Below, piece by piece: positions 1-9,254 of a stretch of 37,632 nt of DNA (position 1 is the stretch's first letter; every line of letters starts with the position of its first letter). The translations under genes were made by a program, and so were the position numbers. The stretch covers positions 1 through 37,632 of the forward strand of contig CAZXCK010000023.1 in assembly GCA_964639225.1 (NCBI GenBank). Reading direction: 5' to 3'. The stretch comes from CAZXCK01 sp964639225 (GTDB lineage Bacteria; Chloroflexota; Anaerolineae; Aggregatilineales; Phototrophicaceae). The notes under the pieces are model-generated. The model ran no database searches and was not told the origin of the DNA. It worked only from the letters and a program-made list of their open reading frames with translations.

Positions 1-2099
1 GTCTCGCCGGAGCGGGTATCGACGAACGCGCCGCTGGCTTCCGGCAAAAGGCCCAGGCGCGGGCCATCAAACGAGGTCGAATTGGCCACCAGCACCACAG
101 CATCGGCGGGCAGCGTGGCCGCCAGCGCCTCGACCGCACCCTGGCGCACCTGCTCGCCCAGCTCACGGATATGGGCGTAGTCGCGGTCGCTGTCTACATA
201 GACCGCGCCCACCGACGACCCCGGCAGGATATCGTGGAACTGGTTGAGGCAGATCAGCTCCCAGGCCGCGTTGATGTCGGCATGGGGGTAGTCCCAGCCG
301 GTCGCCAGCGCCGCGTAGGACGCCAGGAATTCGGCGTTGTTCATCAGGAACTCGCTCTTGCGGTTCTGGCGCTTGGTTTTCGCCTGGCTGGTGTATGTAC
401 CCCGGTGATATTCCAGGTAGAACTCGCCGTTCCACACCGGCAGGCTGTCGCCGTGTTCTTCTTCCAGACGCTCCATGAACTCGCGGACTGTACCTGTGCG
501 CACACGCGGCGCGCCGGGGTGATGGTTCAGGGCGCGGATATTTTCCAGCATCTCCCGGTTGGGACCGCCACCGCCGTCGCCGTAGCCATAGGCGGTGATG
601 AGTTCGTTGTGCGTCTCCTTCTGGCGGAAGTTCTTCCAGGTGCTGAAGATCTCAAAGCCAGAGATCAGGCCGTTGTAGGTGGTCGAATACGGCAGGAAGT
701 CGCCGCCGAACTCGCCGATGGTCGTCAGGAAATGCGTGATGACCTCGGTCCCGTCCAGACCGCGCCAGCGCAGAATCTGATGCGGCATCTGGTTGTACTG
801 GTTCCAGCTCATCTTGTGGGTGATGAAGTACTTCATCCCCGCCAGTTTGATGAGCTGCGGTAGCGCCCAGCTATAACCGAAGGTGTCCGGCAGCCACAGC
901 ACCGGCGTCTCGACATCGCCGAAGTGACGGCGGAAGTAGCCGCGTCCCAGCAGGAACTGCCGCGCGAGTGATTCCGCACCGATGGCATTGATGTCCGGCT
1001 CCACCCATGTCCCGCCCAGCAGTTCCCAGCGGCCTTCTTTGACGCGCTCTTTGATCTGCTCGAACAGCTCCGGGTAGTGCTCCTCGGTGTATTTGTAAAG
1101 CTGCGGCTGGCTCTGGGTGAATTTGTATTCGGGGAACTCTTCCATCAGGCGCAGCGCCGTGCTGAACGTCCGCCCGGATTTGCGCACCGTCTGGCCCAGT
1201 GTCCACAGCCAGGCGACATCGATATGAGCGTGCCCCACGCCGATAATATCGACATCCATCGGGTCGCCCGCAGCCTGCAACCCCTGCCGGAGCGCGTCGA
1301 GCGCCGCCGGCACACTCGCATAAAACGCCTCTACACCTGCCGCCTGCCGTTTAGCGACGACATTGTTATACTGTTCGGCGTGTTCGCGGTACAGGTTATC
1401 CGCAGGCCAGTTGTCGAAGTACTGCGCGGGGACGCCGCTCTCGTGGTAGATGTCGCGGGTATCGGCAATTTTATAGGCCGCGTCCAGCGCATTGTAGATA
1501 CGCCCTTTTACCGGGTCGTTATCGTCGAGCTGCTGTGTGACTTCCAGCGCCATGCGCGTCAGCGCAACGAACTCGCGGGTAGGCGGGTCCGACTGCACGA
1601 CAGCGCAACCACGCATATACAACCGGGTGTTGAGATCATTGTTGGCGAAACCGCCCAAGCCGGTCCAGCCGTGCAGCGCCAGCGTATGCGATTGCCCATC
1701 GAGCCATTCCGCCCCCAGCAGAATCTCGTGATGATGGCGGTCGGCGGCGGCATAGGCTTGCCCGTCGAGGTAGGCCAGCGTCTCCGGATGGCTGAAGTCG
1801 CCAGCATCGCCCAGCGGAAGGTATAGCATCACTGGCAGGTCTTTGCCCCACTCCGCTGGCACCTGGAAAGTGGTGCGCAGCGCAAAATCCGTGATCCACT
1901 TGCCCCAGTACGTTTTCGGCTCGATCACGTCCCAATCGCTGTCATCGATGTCTGGCGCGACCGGCGGCTCAGTCAACGGGTCGGGTAGTTCCTTATAGCG
2001 GAAAGGTGGCAGCGGCTGAAAACGACGATTAACCAACGGCTGGATAAGCTGCAACCGCGATTCGATTTTCTGCGGCGTCCATAGCACCTTGTGCTGCAC
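1..2099 (-). CDS. Alpha-mannosidase, GH38 family (Ams1-like), C-terminus outside window
   Basis: The gene runs off the left edge; about 699 codons are present. I translated it by hand from the complement and met no stop. Known for the family: retaining zinc-dependent hydrolysis of alpha-mannosides. Seen here: HAHIDVAWLW at residues 290-299 (zinc ligands H292 and D294), PDTFGYSWALPQ with the likely nucleophile D405, and NQFHDILPGSS with the third histidine ligand H622. A domain of about 280 residues precedes the catalytic domain, as in the vacuolar/cytosolic Ams1-type branch. No signal peptide is seen, so it probably acts in the cytoplasm on imported oligosaccharides. The start is GTG at 2099, chosen because GAGGAG lies 9 bases upstream and the previous gene ends at 2143. 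It is the last visible gene of a minus-strand operon with a Dpp-type transporter. Confidence 0.9.
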   Translation of the reverse strand, partial: MQHKVLWTPQKIESRLQLIQPLVNRRFQPLPPFRYKELPDPLTEPPVAPDIDDSDWDVIEPKTYWGKWITDFALRTTFQVPAEWGKDLPVMLYLPLGDAGDFSHPETLAYLDGQAYAAADRHHHEILLGAEWLDGQSHTLALHGWTGLGGFANNDLNTRLYMRGCAVVQSDPPTREFVALTRMALEVTQQLDDNDPVKGRIYNALDAAYKIADTRDIYHESGVPAQYFDNWPADNLYREHAEQYNNVVAKRQAAGVEAFYASVPAALDALRQGLQAAGDPMDVDIIGVGHAHIDVAWLWTLGQTVRKSGRTFSTALRLMEEFPEYKFTQSQPQLYKYTEEHYPELFEQIKERVKEGRWELLGGTWVEPDINAIGAESLARQFLLGRGYFRRHFGDVETPVLWLPDTFGYSWALPQLIKLAGMKYFITHKMSWNQYNQMPHQILRWRGLDGTEVITHFLTTIGEFGGDFLPYSTTYNGLISGFEIFSTWKNFRQKETHNELITAYGYGDGGGGPNREMLENIRALNHHPGAPRVRTGTVREFMERLEEEHGDSLPVWNGEFYLEYHRGTYTSQAKTKRQNRKSEFLMNNAEFLASYAALATGWDYPHADINAAWELICLNQFHDILPGSSVGAVYVDSDRDYAHIRELGEQVRQGAVEALAATLPADAVVLVANSTSFDGPRLGLLPEASGAFVDTRSGE

Positions 2100-2142
2100 T
2101 TTGGTTTTCTCCTCAGTAGAAGTGATAAAAAGTAAAAAATGT

Positions 2143-3135
2143 TCAGCTCGTGCGGACCTCTTCATACAAATAACATGCCGCCTGATGATCGACGTCGTCG
2201 ATGTCATACAGCGGTGGATGCGCCTTCAGGCAGCGGTCCATTGCCTGAGGGCAGCGTGGATAGAAGCGACAGCCACCCCCCACCGAGTGCCGCAGCACTT
2301 CCTCTGGCGGCAGTACAATTTCGCCTTCCCAGCCGATATCGGGATCCGGCACCGGCACCGAATCGACGAGCAGCTTGACATAAGGGTGCTGCGGGCGGTC
2401 GATGACACTCATGGTGTTGCCCTTCTCGGCGATGGTTCCCTGATACAGAATATAAATCTGATCACCGATCTGGTAGGCTGTGCTGAGGTCGTGCGTAATA
2501 TACAGAAACGAGATGCCGCTGTCGCGCAAGCGCAACATGACATCCAGGATGGACGCGCGCAAAGATGCATCCACCATCGACACTGGCTCGTCAGCGACGA
2601 TCAGGCGTGGTTTGACCATGTAGGCGCGCGCCATCATGATGCGCTGGCGCTGACCGCCGCTCAACTGGTGAGGGTATTTACGCAGCACATCCTCGCCATG
2701 CAGCCCCACGACGTTAAGCGCCTCTTCGATCATATCGCGGGCCTGCTGTTTGTTCTTCGTCAGCTTAAAATTACGGTTCACCAGGTCGAAGACGTGGCCC
2801 ACCCGATAAAACGGATTATAGACGCCGAACGGATCCTGGAAAACCGCCTGTACCTCGCGGCGATAGCGCTTCATCTGTGCCTTGCTGGCCTGCGTCATAT
2901 CCTGGCCGTCATAGATAATCTGCCCGGATGTCAGTTTGACGAAGCCCAGCACCACATTGGCGAGCGTCGTCTTGCCGCTGCCGCTTTCACCGGCGATGGT
3001 GGTAATCGTGGCTGGCTTCTCTGCGATGTCGAGGTTGAAGTCCTGCAGCGCCACCACTTCTTTTTTGCCGCCGCCCAACGCGCGCTGTGTATAAACTTTG
3101 GTGGCGTTACGGATACTGACCAGCATCTGCGACAT
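2143..3135 (-). CDS. ABC transporter ATP-binding protein, DppF/OppF type
   Basis: This is the second ATPase of an oligopeptide-type (Dpp/Opp) importer; it hydrolyses ATP on the cytoplasmic side. In the 330-residue protein I see Walker A GESGSGKTT (49-57), the Q-loop near Q100, signature LSGGQRQR (158-165), Walker B LIVADEP (178-184), the H-loop H215, and the C-terminal cysteine-bearing segment CRFYPRCPQAMDRC typical of the oligopeptide/dipeptide C-terminal domain. A longer reading frame begins at 3183, but ATG 3135 is preceded by GGAG at 8 bases, so I chose that. It overlaps the upstream ATPase gene by 29 bases, indicating coupled translation. The GH38 mannosidase follows after 43 bases, which suggests a glycan rather than a peptide as cargo. 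Confidence 0.93.
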   Translation of the reverse strand: MSQMLVSIRNATKVYTQRALGGGKKEVVALQDFNLDIAEKPATITTIAGESGSGKTTLANVVLGFVKLTSGQIIYDGQDMTQASKAQMKRYRREVQAVFQDPFGVYNPFYRVGHVFDLVNRNFKLTKNKQQARDMIEEALNVVGLHGEDVLRKYPHQLSGGQRQRIMMARAYMVKPRLIVADEPVSMVDASLRASILDVMLRLRDSGISFLYITHDLSTAYQIGDQIYILYQGTIAEKGNTMSVIDRPQHPYVKLLVDSVPVPDPDIGWEGEIVLPPEEVLRHSVGGGCRFYPRCPQAMDRCLKAHPPLYDIDDVDHQAACYLYEEVRTS

Positions 3136-4123
3136 TGATAAAGCTCCCGTCTGGTTGTTTTTCGTACAAATGACACGCCACATACTGACGCTCGCGAACC
3201 TCCTGCATAGGCGGCGTATCTACCCGGCAGCGATCCATAACGAACGGGCAGCGCAATTGGAAGATACAGCCTGGCGGTGGGTTACGCGGATCATGCGTAA
3301 TGCCTTCGGTGATCTTCAACGGCTTGCGTTCTTTTAATGACGGGACCGAGTCGATCAGAAGCTGCGTGTAAGGATGGCTGGGATTGGTGAAAATCTCACG
3401 AACCGGGGCGATTTCCACGATTTTGCCGGCATACATGACCGCGATACGGTCCACCATACGCGCCATCAGCCCCATATCGTGCCCGATCATAATCATCGAC
3501 ATGCCCAGTGTCTCTTTAACCTTGAGCATCGTCTGAGCGACTACCCGCTGCACCACGACGTCCAGCGCGCTGGTTGACTCGTCAGCGATGATAACCACCG
3601 GTTTAAGCGCGATCGCCATGGCGATGCAGACGCGTTGTTTCATGCCGCCGCTCAACTCATGCGGGTACATATCATAAATGCGTCCCGGCAGCCCCACCAT
3701 GGAGAACAACTCCAGGATGCGCTCTCTCATCTCGCGTTTGGACATCGAGTTCTGGTGAGCCAGAATGGCGTCGCGGATCTGGGCGCTGACCTTCATCGTG
3801 GGGTTGAGGGAGTTCATCGCACCCTGCGGAATCAGCGAGAGTTTGGTCCAGCGCTGGCGGCGCAAAGCGTCTTCAGACAGGCCCAATAGTTCATGGCCCT
3901 CCAGTTCTACCTTACCGGAGACAACACGCCCCGGCGGTGTTACCAGTTGCAGAACCCCCATCACAGCCGTAGACTTGCCACAGCCGGACTCACCCACCAG
4001 CCCCAGCGTTTCGCCTTCGTGCAGATCAAAGTCTATACCATCAACAGCGCGAACATCGCCCAGGGGTGTCTCATAGTATACGCGCAGGTCCCTTACGCTG
4101 AGAACAACTTTTCCATTTGGCAT
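3107..4123 (-). CDS. ABC transporter ATP-binding protein, DppD/OppD type
   Basis: This is the first ATPase of the Dpp/Opp-type importer, 338 residues, a usual length. Walker A GESGCGKST is at 44-52; further on are the signature ELSGGMKQRV, the Walker B VIIADESTSALD, and the C-terminal motif CIFQLRCPFVMDRC of the oligopeptide transporter ATPase tail. The Walker B glutamate is followed by S where most members have P (DES in place of DEP), a tolerated variation in OppD-like proteins. The start ATG 4123 has AGGAA about 8 bases upstream. It lies 11 bases after the permease gene, and its 3' end overlaps the next ATPase. The pair is expected to form an asymmetric heterodimer. Confidence 0.93.
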   Translation of the reverse strand: MPNGKVVLSVRDLRVYYETPLGDVRAVDGIDFDLHEGETLGLVGESGCGKSTAVMGVLQLVTPPGRVVSGKVELEGHELLGLSEDALRRQRWTKLSLIPQGAMNSLNPTMKVSAQIRDAILAHQNSMSKREMRERILELFSMVGLPGRIYDMYPHELSGGMKQRVCIAMAIALKPVVIIADESTSALDVVVQRVVAQTMLKVKETLGMSMIMIGHDMGLMARMVDRIAVMYAGKIVEIAPVREIFTNPSHPYTQLLIDSVPSLKERKPLKITEGITHDPRNPPPGCIFQLRCPFVMDRCRVDTPPMQEVRERQYVACHLYEKQPDGSFINVADAGQYP

Positions 4124-4134
4124 AAAAACGATTC

Positions 4135-5091
4135 CTATTGGCTAGACTGGCGCAGGCGCGGATTAGCGATCTCGTCCAGACCCAGATTAATGAGCAGCAG
4201 ACCGATGAAGATCACAGCCAGGATCACCGTCGGCAGACCCCACCACCACCACATATTGCGCAACAGGGCAGCGGATTCGATGGCGAAATAAATCGTCCCG
4301 CCCAGGGTCGGCACACGCTGCGGCCCCAGACCCAGCGCTTCCAGGCCGATTGCCGCCAGGATGGCGCCAGCGGAATTACCAATGAAGCTGGCCGCCAGGT
4401 ACGGCAGCAGATTGGGCATCATTTCCTTGAACATAATCGAAGGTGTCGACGCCCCGGAGAGTTTCGCCATCAGCACATAACCACTCTCGCGCATACTGAG
4501 TACCTGCGCACGGACCAGTCGGGTCGGCGCGGGCCAGGTAAACATGGAGATCAGCAAAGCCATGTCGCGCACCGTCACCTGGTCCATCAGCGACTGGATG
4601 ACGATAAGCACCATCAACGAAGGTATGGTGATGGTGACATCCGACGCCAATCGAATGACGTCGTCCACCCATCCGCCGATAAACCCGGCGGTAAAGCCCA
4701 GAACGATACCAACCGTCATACCGACCGTAGCCGCCACCAGACCAATCATCATCGAGTTGGGCGCACCGACGATCATCAGGGCCAGCATGTCACGGCCACT
4801 GTTTTCAGTGCCCAGCGGGTGATCCCAGGTTCCCAAACGCTCGCCGCGCAGCGTTTCCACACTAAAACCAACCGGTGGCAGGTCAGGCGGGGCGCTGGCA
4901 GTGAGTGCAAGGCTGGTATCCCAGAAGATACGACCCAGCACACCTAGCGTTATAACCAGGCCGATAACGCACAGACCTGTTATCAGCTTGGGATTCATCC
5001 AGGGCGTATCCCACTTGTTGAAACGCCCCATCGTTCGCTGCAAGGGTGCGGTGGCTGCTGGCTCTAACTCTGGCAAGGCTATGTTAGCCAT
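4135..5091 (-). CDS. ABC transporter permease, DppC/OppC type
   Basis: This is an inner-membrane permease of the oligopeptide-type importer, 318 residues from the chosen start. The N-terminal half has one transmembrane segment (near GLCVIGLVITLGVLG) followed by the family hallmark region HPLGTENSGRDMLALMIVGA. Several hydrophobic segments follow and the cytoplasmic coupling region contains LSMRESGYVLMAKLSGAS. A longer frame opens at 5127, but ATG 5091 has GGGAG at 8 bases and starts 4 bases after the upstream permease stop, so it is preferred. Substrate specificity cannot be read from the sequence; the operon context points to oligosaccharides. Confidence 0.92.
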   Translation of the reverse strand: MANIALPELEPAATAPLQRTMGRFNKWDTPWMNPKLITGLCVIGLVITLGVLGRIFWDTSLALTASAPPDLPPVGFSVETLRGERLGTWDHPLGTENSGRDMLALMIVGAPNSMMIGLVAATVGMTVGIVLGFTAGFIGGWVDDVIRLASDVTITIPSLMVLIVIQSLMDQVTVRDMALLISMFTWPAPTRLVRAQVLSMRESGYVLMAKLSGASTPSIMFKEMMPNLLPYLAASFIGNSAGAILAAIGLEALGLGPQRVPTLGGTIYFAIESAALLRNMWWWWGLPTVILAVIFIGLLLINLGLDEIANPRLRQSSQ

Positions 5092-5095
5092 ACGA

Positions 5096-6106
5096 TTATC
5101 TCCCTTCCAGCGAAATACGCGGGTCAATCAACGGATAGATGAGGTCAATAATCAGCACCGCCGTAGCCGTTGTAAAGATAATCACAAACGACGATCCTTG
5201 CAGCAGGGCGAAATCCTGATTGCGGATGGCCTCGATGATAACGGACCCCATGCCACGATACGTGAAGATATATTCCACCAGCACCTGACCGCTAACCAGT
5301 GTACCGATCGAGATCGCCAGCGCCGTCACCTGCGGCAGAATCGCGTTGCGCACCATGTAGCGATACAGCACGTAGAATGGCTTCAGTCCTTTGGCACGCG
5401 CCAGCAGCATGTAATCCTCGCCCTCGACGGTGATCATCATGCCGCGCATACCCAGCGTCCAGTAGCCAAAGCTCACCAGAACGATAGACAACGCGGGCAG
5501 CGTGCCATGCCGGATGACACTGGAAACAAACTCCCAGGTCAGGCCGACCTCCACACCACGCTCATATGACCCTCGAAACGGAAACCAGTCCAGCAGAAAG
5601 CCGAATATATATAACAGAAAGAGCGCCGCCAGAATGGAGGGTATGGCGGTGAAAACCATCGTAACGGGAATCAGTGTCTTCAGCAAACCCGGTGTTCTGC
5701 GCCAGGCCAGCAGCGCCCCCAGCAGGTTGCCGATAAAGAACGTGATAAAAAGCGCGATGGTCAGCAGGCCGATGGTCCAGGGCAAGGCGCGCCCGATGCG
5801 TTCGCCGACAGTCGTCGGGAAGGCTGCCAGCGAGTAGCCAAAGTCCATCGTCAGGACGTTGCCTATGTAGCGGAAGTACTGTTCGTAAAGTGGCGCATCC
5901 AGGCCGAACTTCTCGCGCCAGATGCGCACCATCTCATCCGCGCCCTCGACCGTGCCGGATTGTGCGCTGATGCGCGCCACCATCGCGGAGATGGGGTCGC
6001 CCGGAGCCAGACGCGGAATGATGAAGATAATGGAAGCAGCTAACCAGATGGTCAAAAAGAAAACACCGAGACGGCGCAGTATATATGCTCTGGAAATATT
6101 GCCCAT
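5096..6106 (-). CDS. ABC transporter permease, DppB/OppB type
   Basis: This is the other membrane subunit of the importer, 336 residues. Seen: the DppB-type N-terminus ILRRLGVFFLTIWLAASIIF (first membrane segment), LAPGDPI just after it, and the conserved cytoplasmic loop GEDYMLLARAKGLKPFYVLYRY that docks on the ATPase. The chosen ATG 6106 has AAGG about 10 bases upstream; an alternative in-frame start at 6151 would run into the intercistronic hairpin and is unlikely. It is followed after 4 bases by the DppC-type gene. It is transcribed after the binding protein, with a strong hairpin between them. Confidence 0.92.
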   Translation of the reverse strand: MGNISRAYILRRLGVFFLTIWLAASIIFIIPRLAPGDPISAMVARISAQSGTVEGADEMVRIWREKFGLDAPLYEQYFRYIGNVLTMDFGYSLAAFPTTVGERIGRALPWTIGLLTIALFITFFIGNLLGALLAWRRTPGLLKTLIPVTMVFTAIPSILAALFLLYIFGFLLDWFPFRGSYERGVEVGLTWEFVSSVIRHGTLPALSIVLVSFGYWTLGMRGMMITVEGEDYMLLARAKGLKPFYVLYRYMVRNAILPQVTALAISIGTLVSGQVLVEYIFTYRGMGSVIIEAIRNQDFALLQGSSFVIIFTTATAVLIIDLIYPLIDPRISLEGR

Positions 6107-6128
6107 AAAAAACAAGCCTTTTTGCTGA

Positions 6129-6154
6129 GGATTGGGGGCGATTGCCCCCAATCC
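6129..6154 (-). other. Intercistronic hairpin after the solute-binding protein gene
   Basis: Perfect 11-bp inverted repeat (arms 6129-6139 and 6144-6154, loop of 4) between the binding-protein stop and the DppB-type permease. No U-run follows, so it is more likely an mRNA-stabilising or partially attenuating structure that allows the binding protein to be made in excess over the membrane subunits than a full terminator. That role is inferred. Confidence 0.75.
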
Positions 6155-6168
6155 CTACACATCGGTTT

Positions 6169-7902
6169 CTAACTATCGGCTCTTCTCAGATTGTGGATGA
6201 TCTGATGGGTGCTGTTCCACCAGGTAGCCGGATGGTTGTAGTTATCCTCGGCGGTTGGCCAGCCTACCCAGTAAGTCGTGTCGAACGGTACGATCTTCTT
6301 AGCCTGGGTGATCGGGATGGCGGGCATTTCGGCCAGCAGAATGTTGTAGGCTTCGATTGAAAGCTCAACAACACGCGGGTCGTCCAGCGCCAGCAGGCCG
6401 ATTTCGTCGACGATGGCGCTGTATTCCTCAGCCGCCTCGCCCGACCAGCGCATGATGTTGCGGGTACGGCCTTCAGTCTCTTCGCCGATGGGGGTCAGCC
6501 AGTTCACGCTGAACTGGTTGAACGACGCCCACGGCTCATTGACCGACGCGCAGAAGTCCCAGTCCATGATGCCTTCGAACTCGCCCATGCTCTTGTTGGT
6601 GCCCCAGGTCGGGCCGGCTACCACACTGGCAGTCGCGTCGATACCAGCCTCGCGGAACTGCTCCACGATGACGTTGGCAATGCGGCGTTTCTCGATGAAG
6701 TCTTCGCTGGCCTGAATGTTCAGGGAGAGGACTTCGCCATCTTTCTCATAGAAGCCATCGCTGTTCATCTCGTAGCCAGCGGCCTCGATGAGCGCCTGCG
6801 CGGCGGCAACATCGGCTTCGGGGCTGATCTGTTCCACATTGTCGATGATGGGAGCGAGACCACCGTAGTCCACGAAGAAGCTGCGAGAGGGAATGGTCGT
6901 ACCTTCGTAAGCGATGTCCACGACCTCGTTACGGTCGATAATCAGGCTCAGCGCCAGACGCATGTTGGGGTCACCCCACGGCTCAATGGTGTGGTTCACC
7001 GAGAGCTGGCGTGGGCACGGATCCGGCCAGGCGAAGGGCAGGTCATCATACCAACCAATGACGTTGGGGTTGCGGGCCAGGATGGCTTCCAGCGCGCCCA
7101 GCGACATATCCATGGCGGAGTCGAGCTGGCCGTCAGCCATCAGCAGGGCCTTGCTGTCCTCAGCGCCAGTGATGATGAATTCAACACGCAGCGGTTCCGG
7201 CAGCCCATGAACGTCCACGCCCCAGTATTCATCGTAGCGATCGTAGATCCACTCGGTCTCGCTGTTGCTGGTCAGGGTGTAAGGACCGGTACCGAAGGGC
7301 CAACCCTGCTCAGGATCGTAGAACGTGAAGGTGTCCATGTCCTCGACATCGCCAAAGACGTGCTCCGGCATGATAAGGACGCTGCCCCAGATGCGGACGG
7401 AGAACGTATCAAGCTGGAAGCGGGGGTTGGGGCCGGTCAGGTTGAACTGCACGGTCAGATCATCGATCTTCTCGACACTCTCAACCCAGGGGCCGATCTC
7501 GCCATGACCGCTGTAACCGGCGTTATCCTTCAGGAAGTTGACCGTCCAGATGACATCATCGGCGTTGAAGGCTTCGCCATCCTGCCAGGTGATGCCCTCG
7601 AACAACGTCAGGGTCCACACGTCGAGGGATTCGTTCGGGGTCATGCTCTCGCCCAACCACGGCTGGATTTCGCCAGTCTCGTAGTTGAGGATGAACAGCG
7701 GCTCCCAGACGACCTGGTGCATGCCCTGGTTACGGGAGGTTCCTGGAATAAACCAGTTGTAGTTGAACGGGCTGCCAACGCTGGCGGCGTCAATGTCGAA
7801 AATGACCGTGTCCTCACGGGCAACATCCTGCGATGTCACTGTCATGGCCGTCACGCCCAGAACCAGCGCAAAAACCAGAAGAAGTCTTAAGTACTTTGCC
7901 AT
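6169..7902 (-). CDS. Extracellular solute-binding protein, family 5 (DppA/OppA-like)
   Basis: This is the substrate receptor of the adjacent importer, 577 residues, a usual length for family 5. A signal peptide is visible (MAKYLRLLLVFALVLG, then VTAMTVTSQ) with no lipobox cysteine, so it is a secreted rather than lipidated form, or it is anchored another way. Family features: VWEPLFILNYETGEIQPWL near the N-terminus, WQDGEAFNADDVIWTVNF, and NMRLALSLIIDRNEVV. ATG 7902 is preceded by AAGGAG at 10 bases. Family 5 receptors bind peptides in many bacteria but bind oligosaccharides in Thermotoga-type mannoside loci. With mannosidases on both sides, a manno-oligosaccharide ligand is my inference. Confidence 0.92.
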   Translation of the reverse strand: MAKYLRLLLVFALVLGVTAMTVTSQDVAREDTVIFDIDAASVGSPFNYNWFIPGTSRNQGMHQVVWEPLFILNYETGEIQPWLGESMTPNESLDVWTLTLFEGITWQDGEAFNADDVIWTVNFLKDNAGYSGHGEIGPWVESVEKIDDLTVQFNLTGPNPRFQLDTFSVRIWGSVLIMPEHVFGDVEDMDTFTFYDPEQGWPFGTGPYTLTSNSETEWIYDRYDEYWGVDVHGLPEPLRVEFIITGAEDSKALLMADGQLDSAMDMSLGALEAILARNPNVIGWYDDLPFAWPDPCPRQLSVNHTIEPWGDPNMRLALSLIIDRNEVVDIAYEGTTIPSRSFFVDYGGLAPIIDNVEQISPEADVAAAQALIEAAGYEMNSDGFYEKDGEVLSLNIQASEDFIEKRRIANVIVEQFREAGIDATASVVAGPTWGTNKSMGEFEGIMDWDFCASVNEPWASFNQFSVNWLTPIGEETEGRTRNIMRWSGEAAEEYSAIVDEIGLLALDDPRVVELSIEAYNILLAEMPAIPITQAKKIVPFDTTYWVGWPTAEDNYNHPATWWNSTHQIIHNLRRADS

Positions 7903-7967
7903 TGCTTGTTCGCTCCTTAAATATTGGACAAAATTGGGTGTTTATAGTTGGCGCGCTACGATAACCA

Positions 7968-9140
7968 TCACCCCCTTTCAATGTCGGCAGACGCTGTGAA
8001 AACTGCGGTGGACGCTCTGACCCGCAACTGGGTCGGTACAAACTGGTTCTGGCCGATCTGGCCAGGGTTTTCAATCTGGTTGATGAGCAATTGGGCGGCG
8101 CGGCGGCCAATCTCGAGTGTGTCCTGGGCGACAGTAGTCAGTGGCACACTCATATAAACCGAGAGATCGGCGTCGTCAAAGCCCGCGACCGATATATCCT
8201 GAGGTATGCGCAGACCAAGCTGGCGCATAGCCAGCGCCGCCATTACAGCTAAATGATCATGTACCGCAAAGATAGCAGTCGGCTGGTGCTGTATCAGCAG
8301 GCGCTGGATTTCTTCAATAAGTGGTAAGTTGGGCTTATCATAGGCTTTCAAGATATAATGCGAGCCGATTTCATCATCGTCGACGCCGATCAGCCAGGGT
8401 TCGGGCGGCGCGATGCCTGCTGCCGTCAGCGCATCATTGTAAGCGCGCAACCGGTCGGCAACCGGCAGCAGATGTAACTGATGGTGACACAGGAAGACGA
8501 TATTGCGATGCCCCAATTCCACCAGGTGCTGAACCAGGCTCAGAGCGCCGTTGTAATTGTCACTAGTCACACAAGGGAAGTCCAGGCCGGGGATGGGCCG
8601 ATCCAGCAGCACAGTGGGCACGATCAGGCGTTTGTATACGGTCTGATTCGTGCCCTGCCCGGCGAGCGGCCTGGGCCACAGAATTAGGCCGGAGATGGCA
8701 TCTGCCTGGAGAGTGTCCAGAACGCGCAGTTCTTCTTCGTGACTCGAGGAGTGAGAGAAAATAATCCGATAACCGGTGGCGCGAGCCTGGCATTCCGCAC
8801 CTTTGAGTATCAGCAGTTGATAATCCGTGTTGAAATCCGTTGAGACGAAAGCCAGCAAGCGATTGGCTGGTCGGGCGTGGTTGCTGACAAACGTGCCCCG
8901 GCCCCGCGTCCGCTCGATCAGGCCCTCGACTTCGGCCATATGCAGCGCCAGGCGCACCGTACTGCGACTGATATTCAGATGAGTGGCAAGCTGGCTCTCC
9001 GTGGGAATGCGTGTGCCGTATGCCCAGCGCCCTGATAGAATCAGGCGACGCATCTGATTGTGCAACTGCACATGCAGAGAAACCAGGCTATCATGCTCAA
9101 TAAAGAGATCAGATAAATGCGCCATTTGCTCAACTGACAT
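7968..9140 (-). CDS. GntR/LacI-type transcriptional regulator
   Basis: 390 residues. The N-terminal part (about 20-85) is a GntR winged helix: RIPTESQLATHLNISRSTVRLAL, then GLIERTRGRGTFV. The rest is a LacI/periplasmic-binding-like sensor domain (FDDADLSVYMSVPLTTVAQ, RRAAQLLINQI), the AraR-type architecture. It should bind DNA as a dimer and release or bind on sensing a sugar. It is the first gene of the minus-strand operon and divergent from the FAD oxidoreductase, so it probably controls both units and itself. The start at 9140 has only a weak upstream purine stretch; ATG 9125 is possible. It lies 65 bases before the binding-protein gene, leaving room for an internal promoter. Confidence 0.9.
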   Translation of the reverse strand: MSVEQMAHLSDLFIEHDSLVSLHVQLHNQMRRLILSGRWAYGTRIPTESQLATHLNISRSTVRLALHMAEVEGLIERTRGRGTFVSNHARPANRLLAFVSTDFNTDYQLLILKGAECQARATGYRIIFSHSSSHEEELRVLDTLQADAISGLILWPRPLAGQGTNQTVYKRLIVPTVLLDRPIPGLDFPCVTSDNYNGALSLVQHLVELGHRNIVFLCHHQLHLLPVADRLRAYNDALTAAGIAPPEPWLIGVDDDEIGSHYILKAYDKPNLPLIEEIQRLLIQHQPTAIFAVHDHLAVMAALAMRQLGLRIPQDISVAGFDDADLSVYMSVPLTTVAQDTLEIGRRAAQLLINQIENPGQIGQNQFVPTQLRVRASTAVFTASADIERG

Positions 9141-9254
9141 ATACTACTATTGGTAATTCAGAAATATTTGTATATACTTATCTTCAAACTATAACATATG
9201 GCTTTGCAGTCGGCAAGAAATTCTCATAAAACGGGGTTATCTGATAACAGGCTC
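9141..9254. promoter_or_regulatory. Divergent control region with candidate promoter and operator
   Basis: On the plus strand TTGTAT (9168-9173) and TATAAC (9190-9195) are separated by 16 bases, a plausible sigma-70 promoter for the FAD oxidoreductase. The palindrome GTATATAC (9170-9177) overlaps the -35 box and is a candidate operator for the GntR/LacI regulator. The predicted transcript start (around 9202) lies downstream of the first in-frame ATG (9198), which favours the later start at 9255. The minus-strand promoter for the regulator operon is not clear to me. Confidence 0.45.

Noticed and set aside
2089..3138. 349-residue plus-strand ORF
   Set aside because: Antisense to an ATPase with complete Walker and signature motifs.
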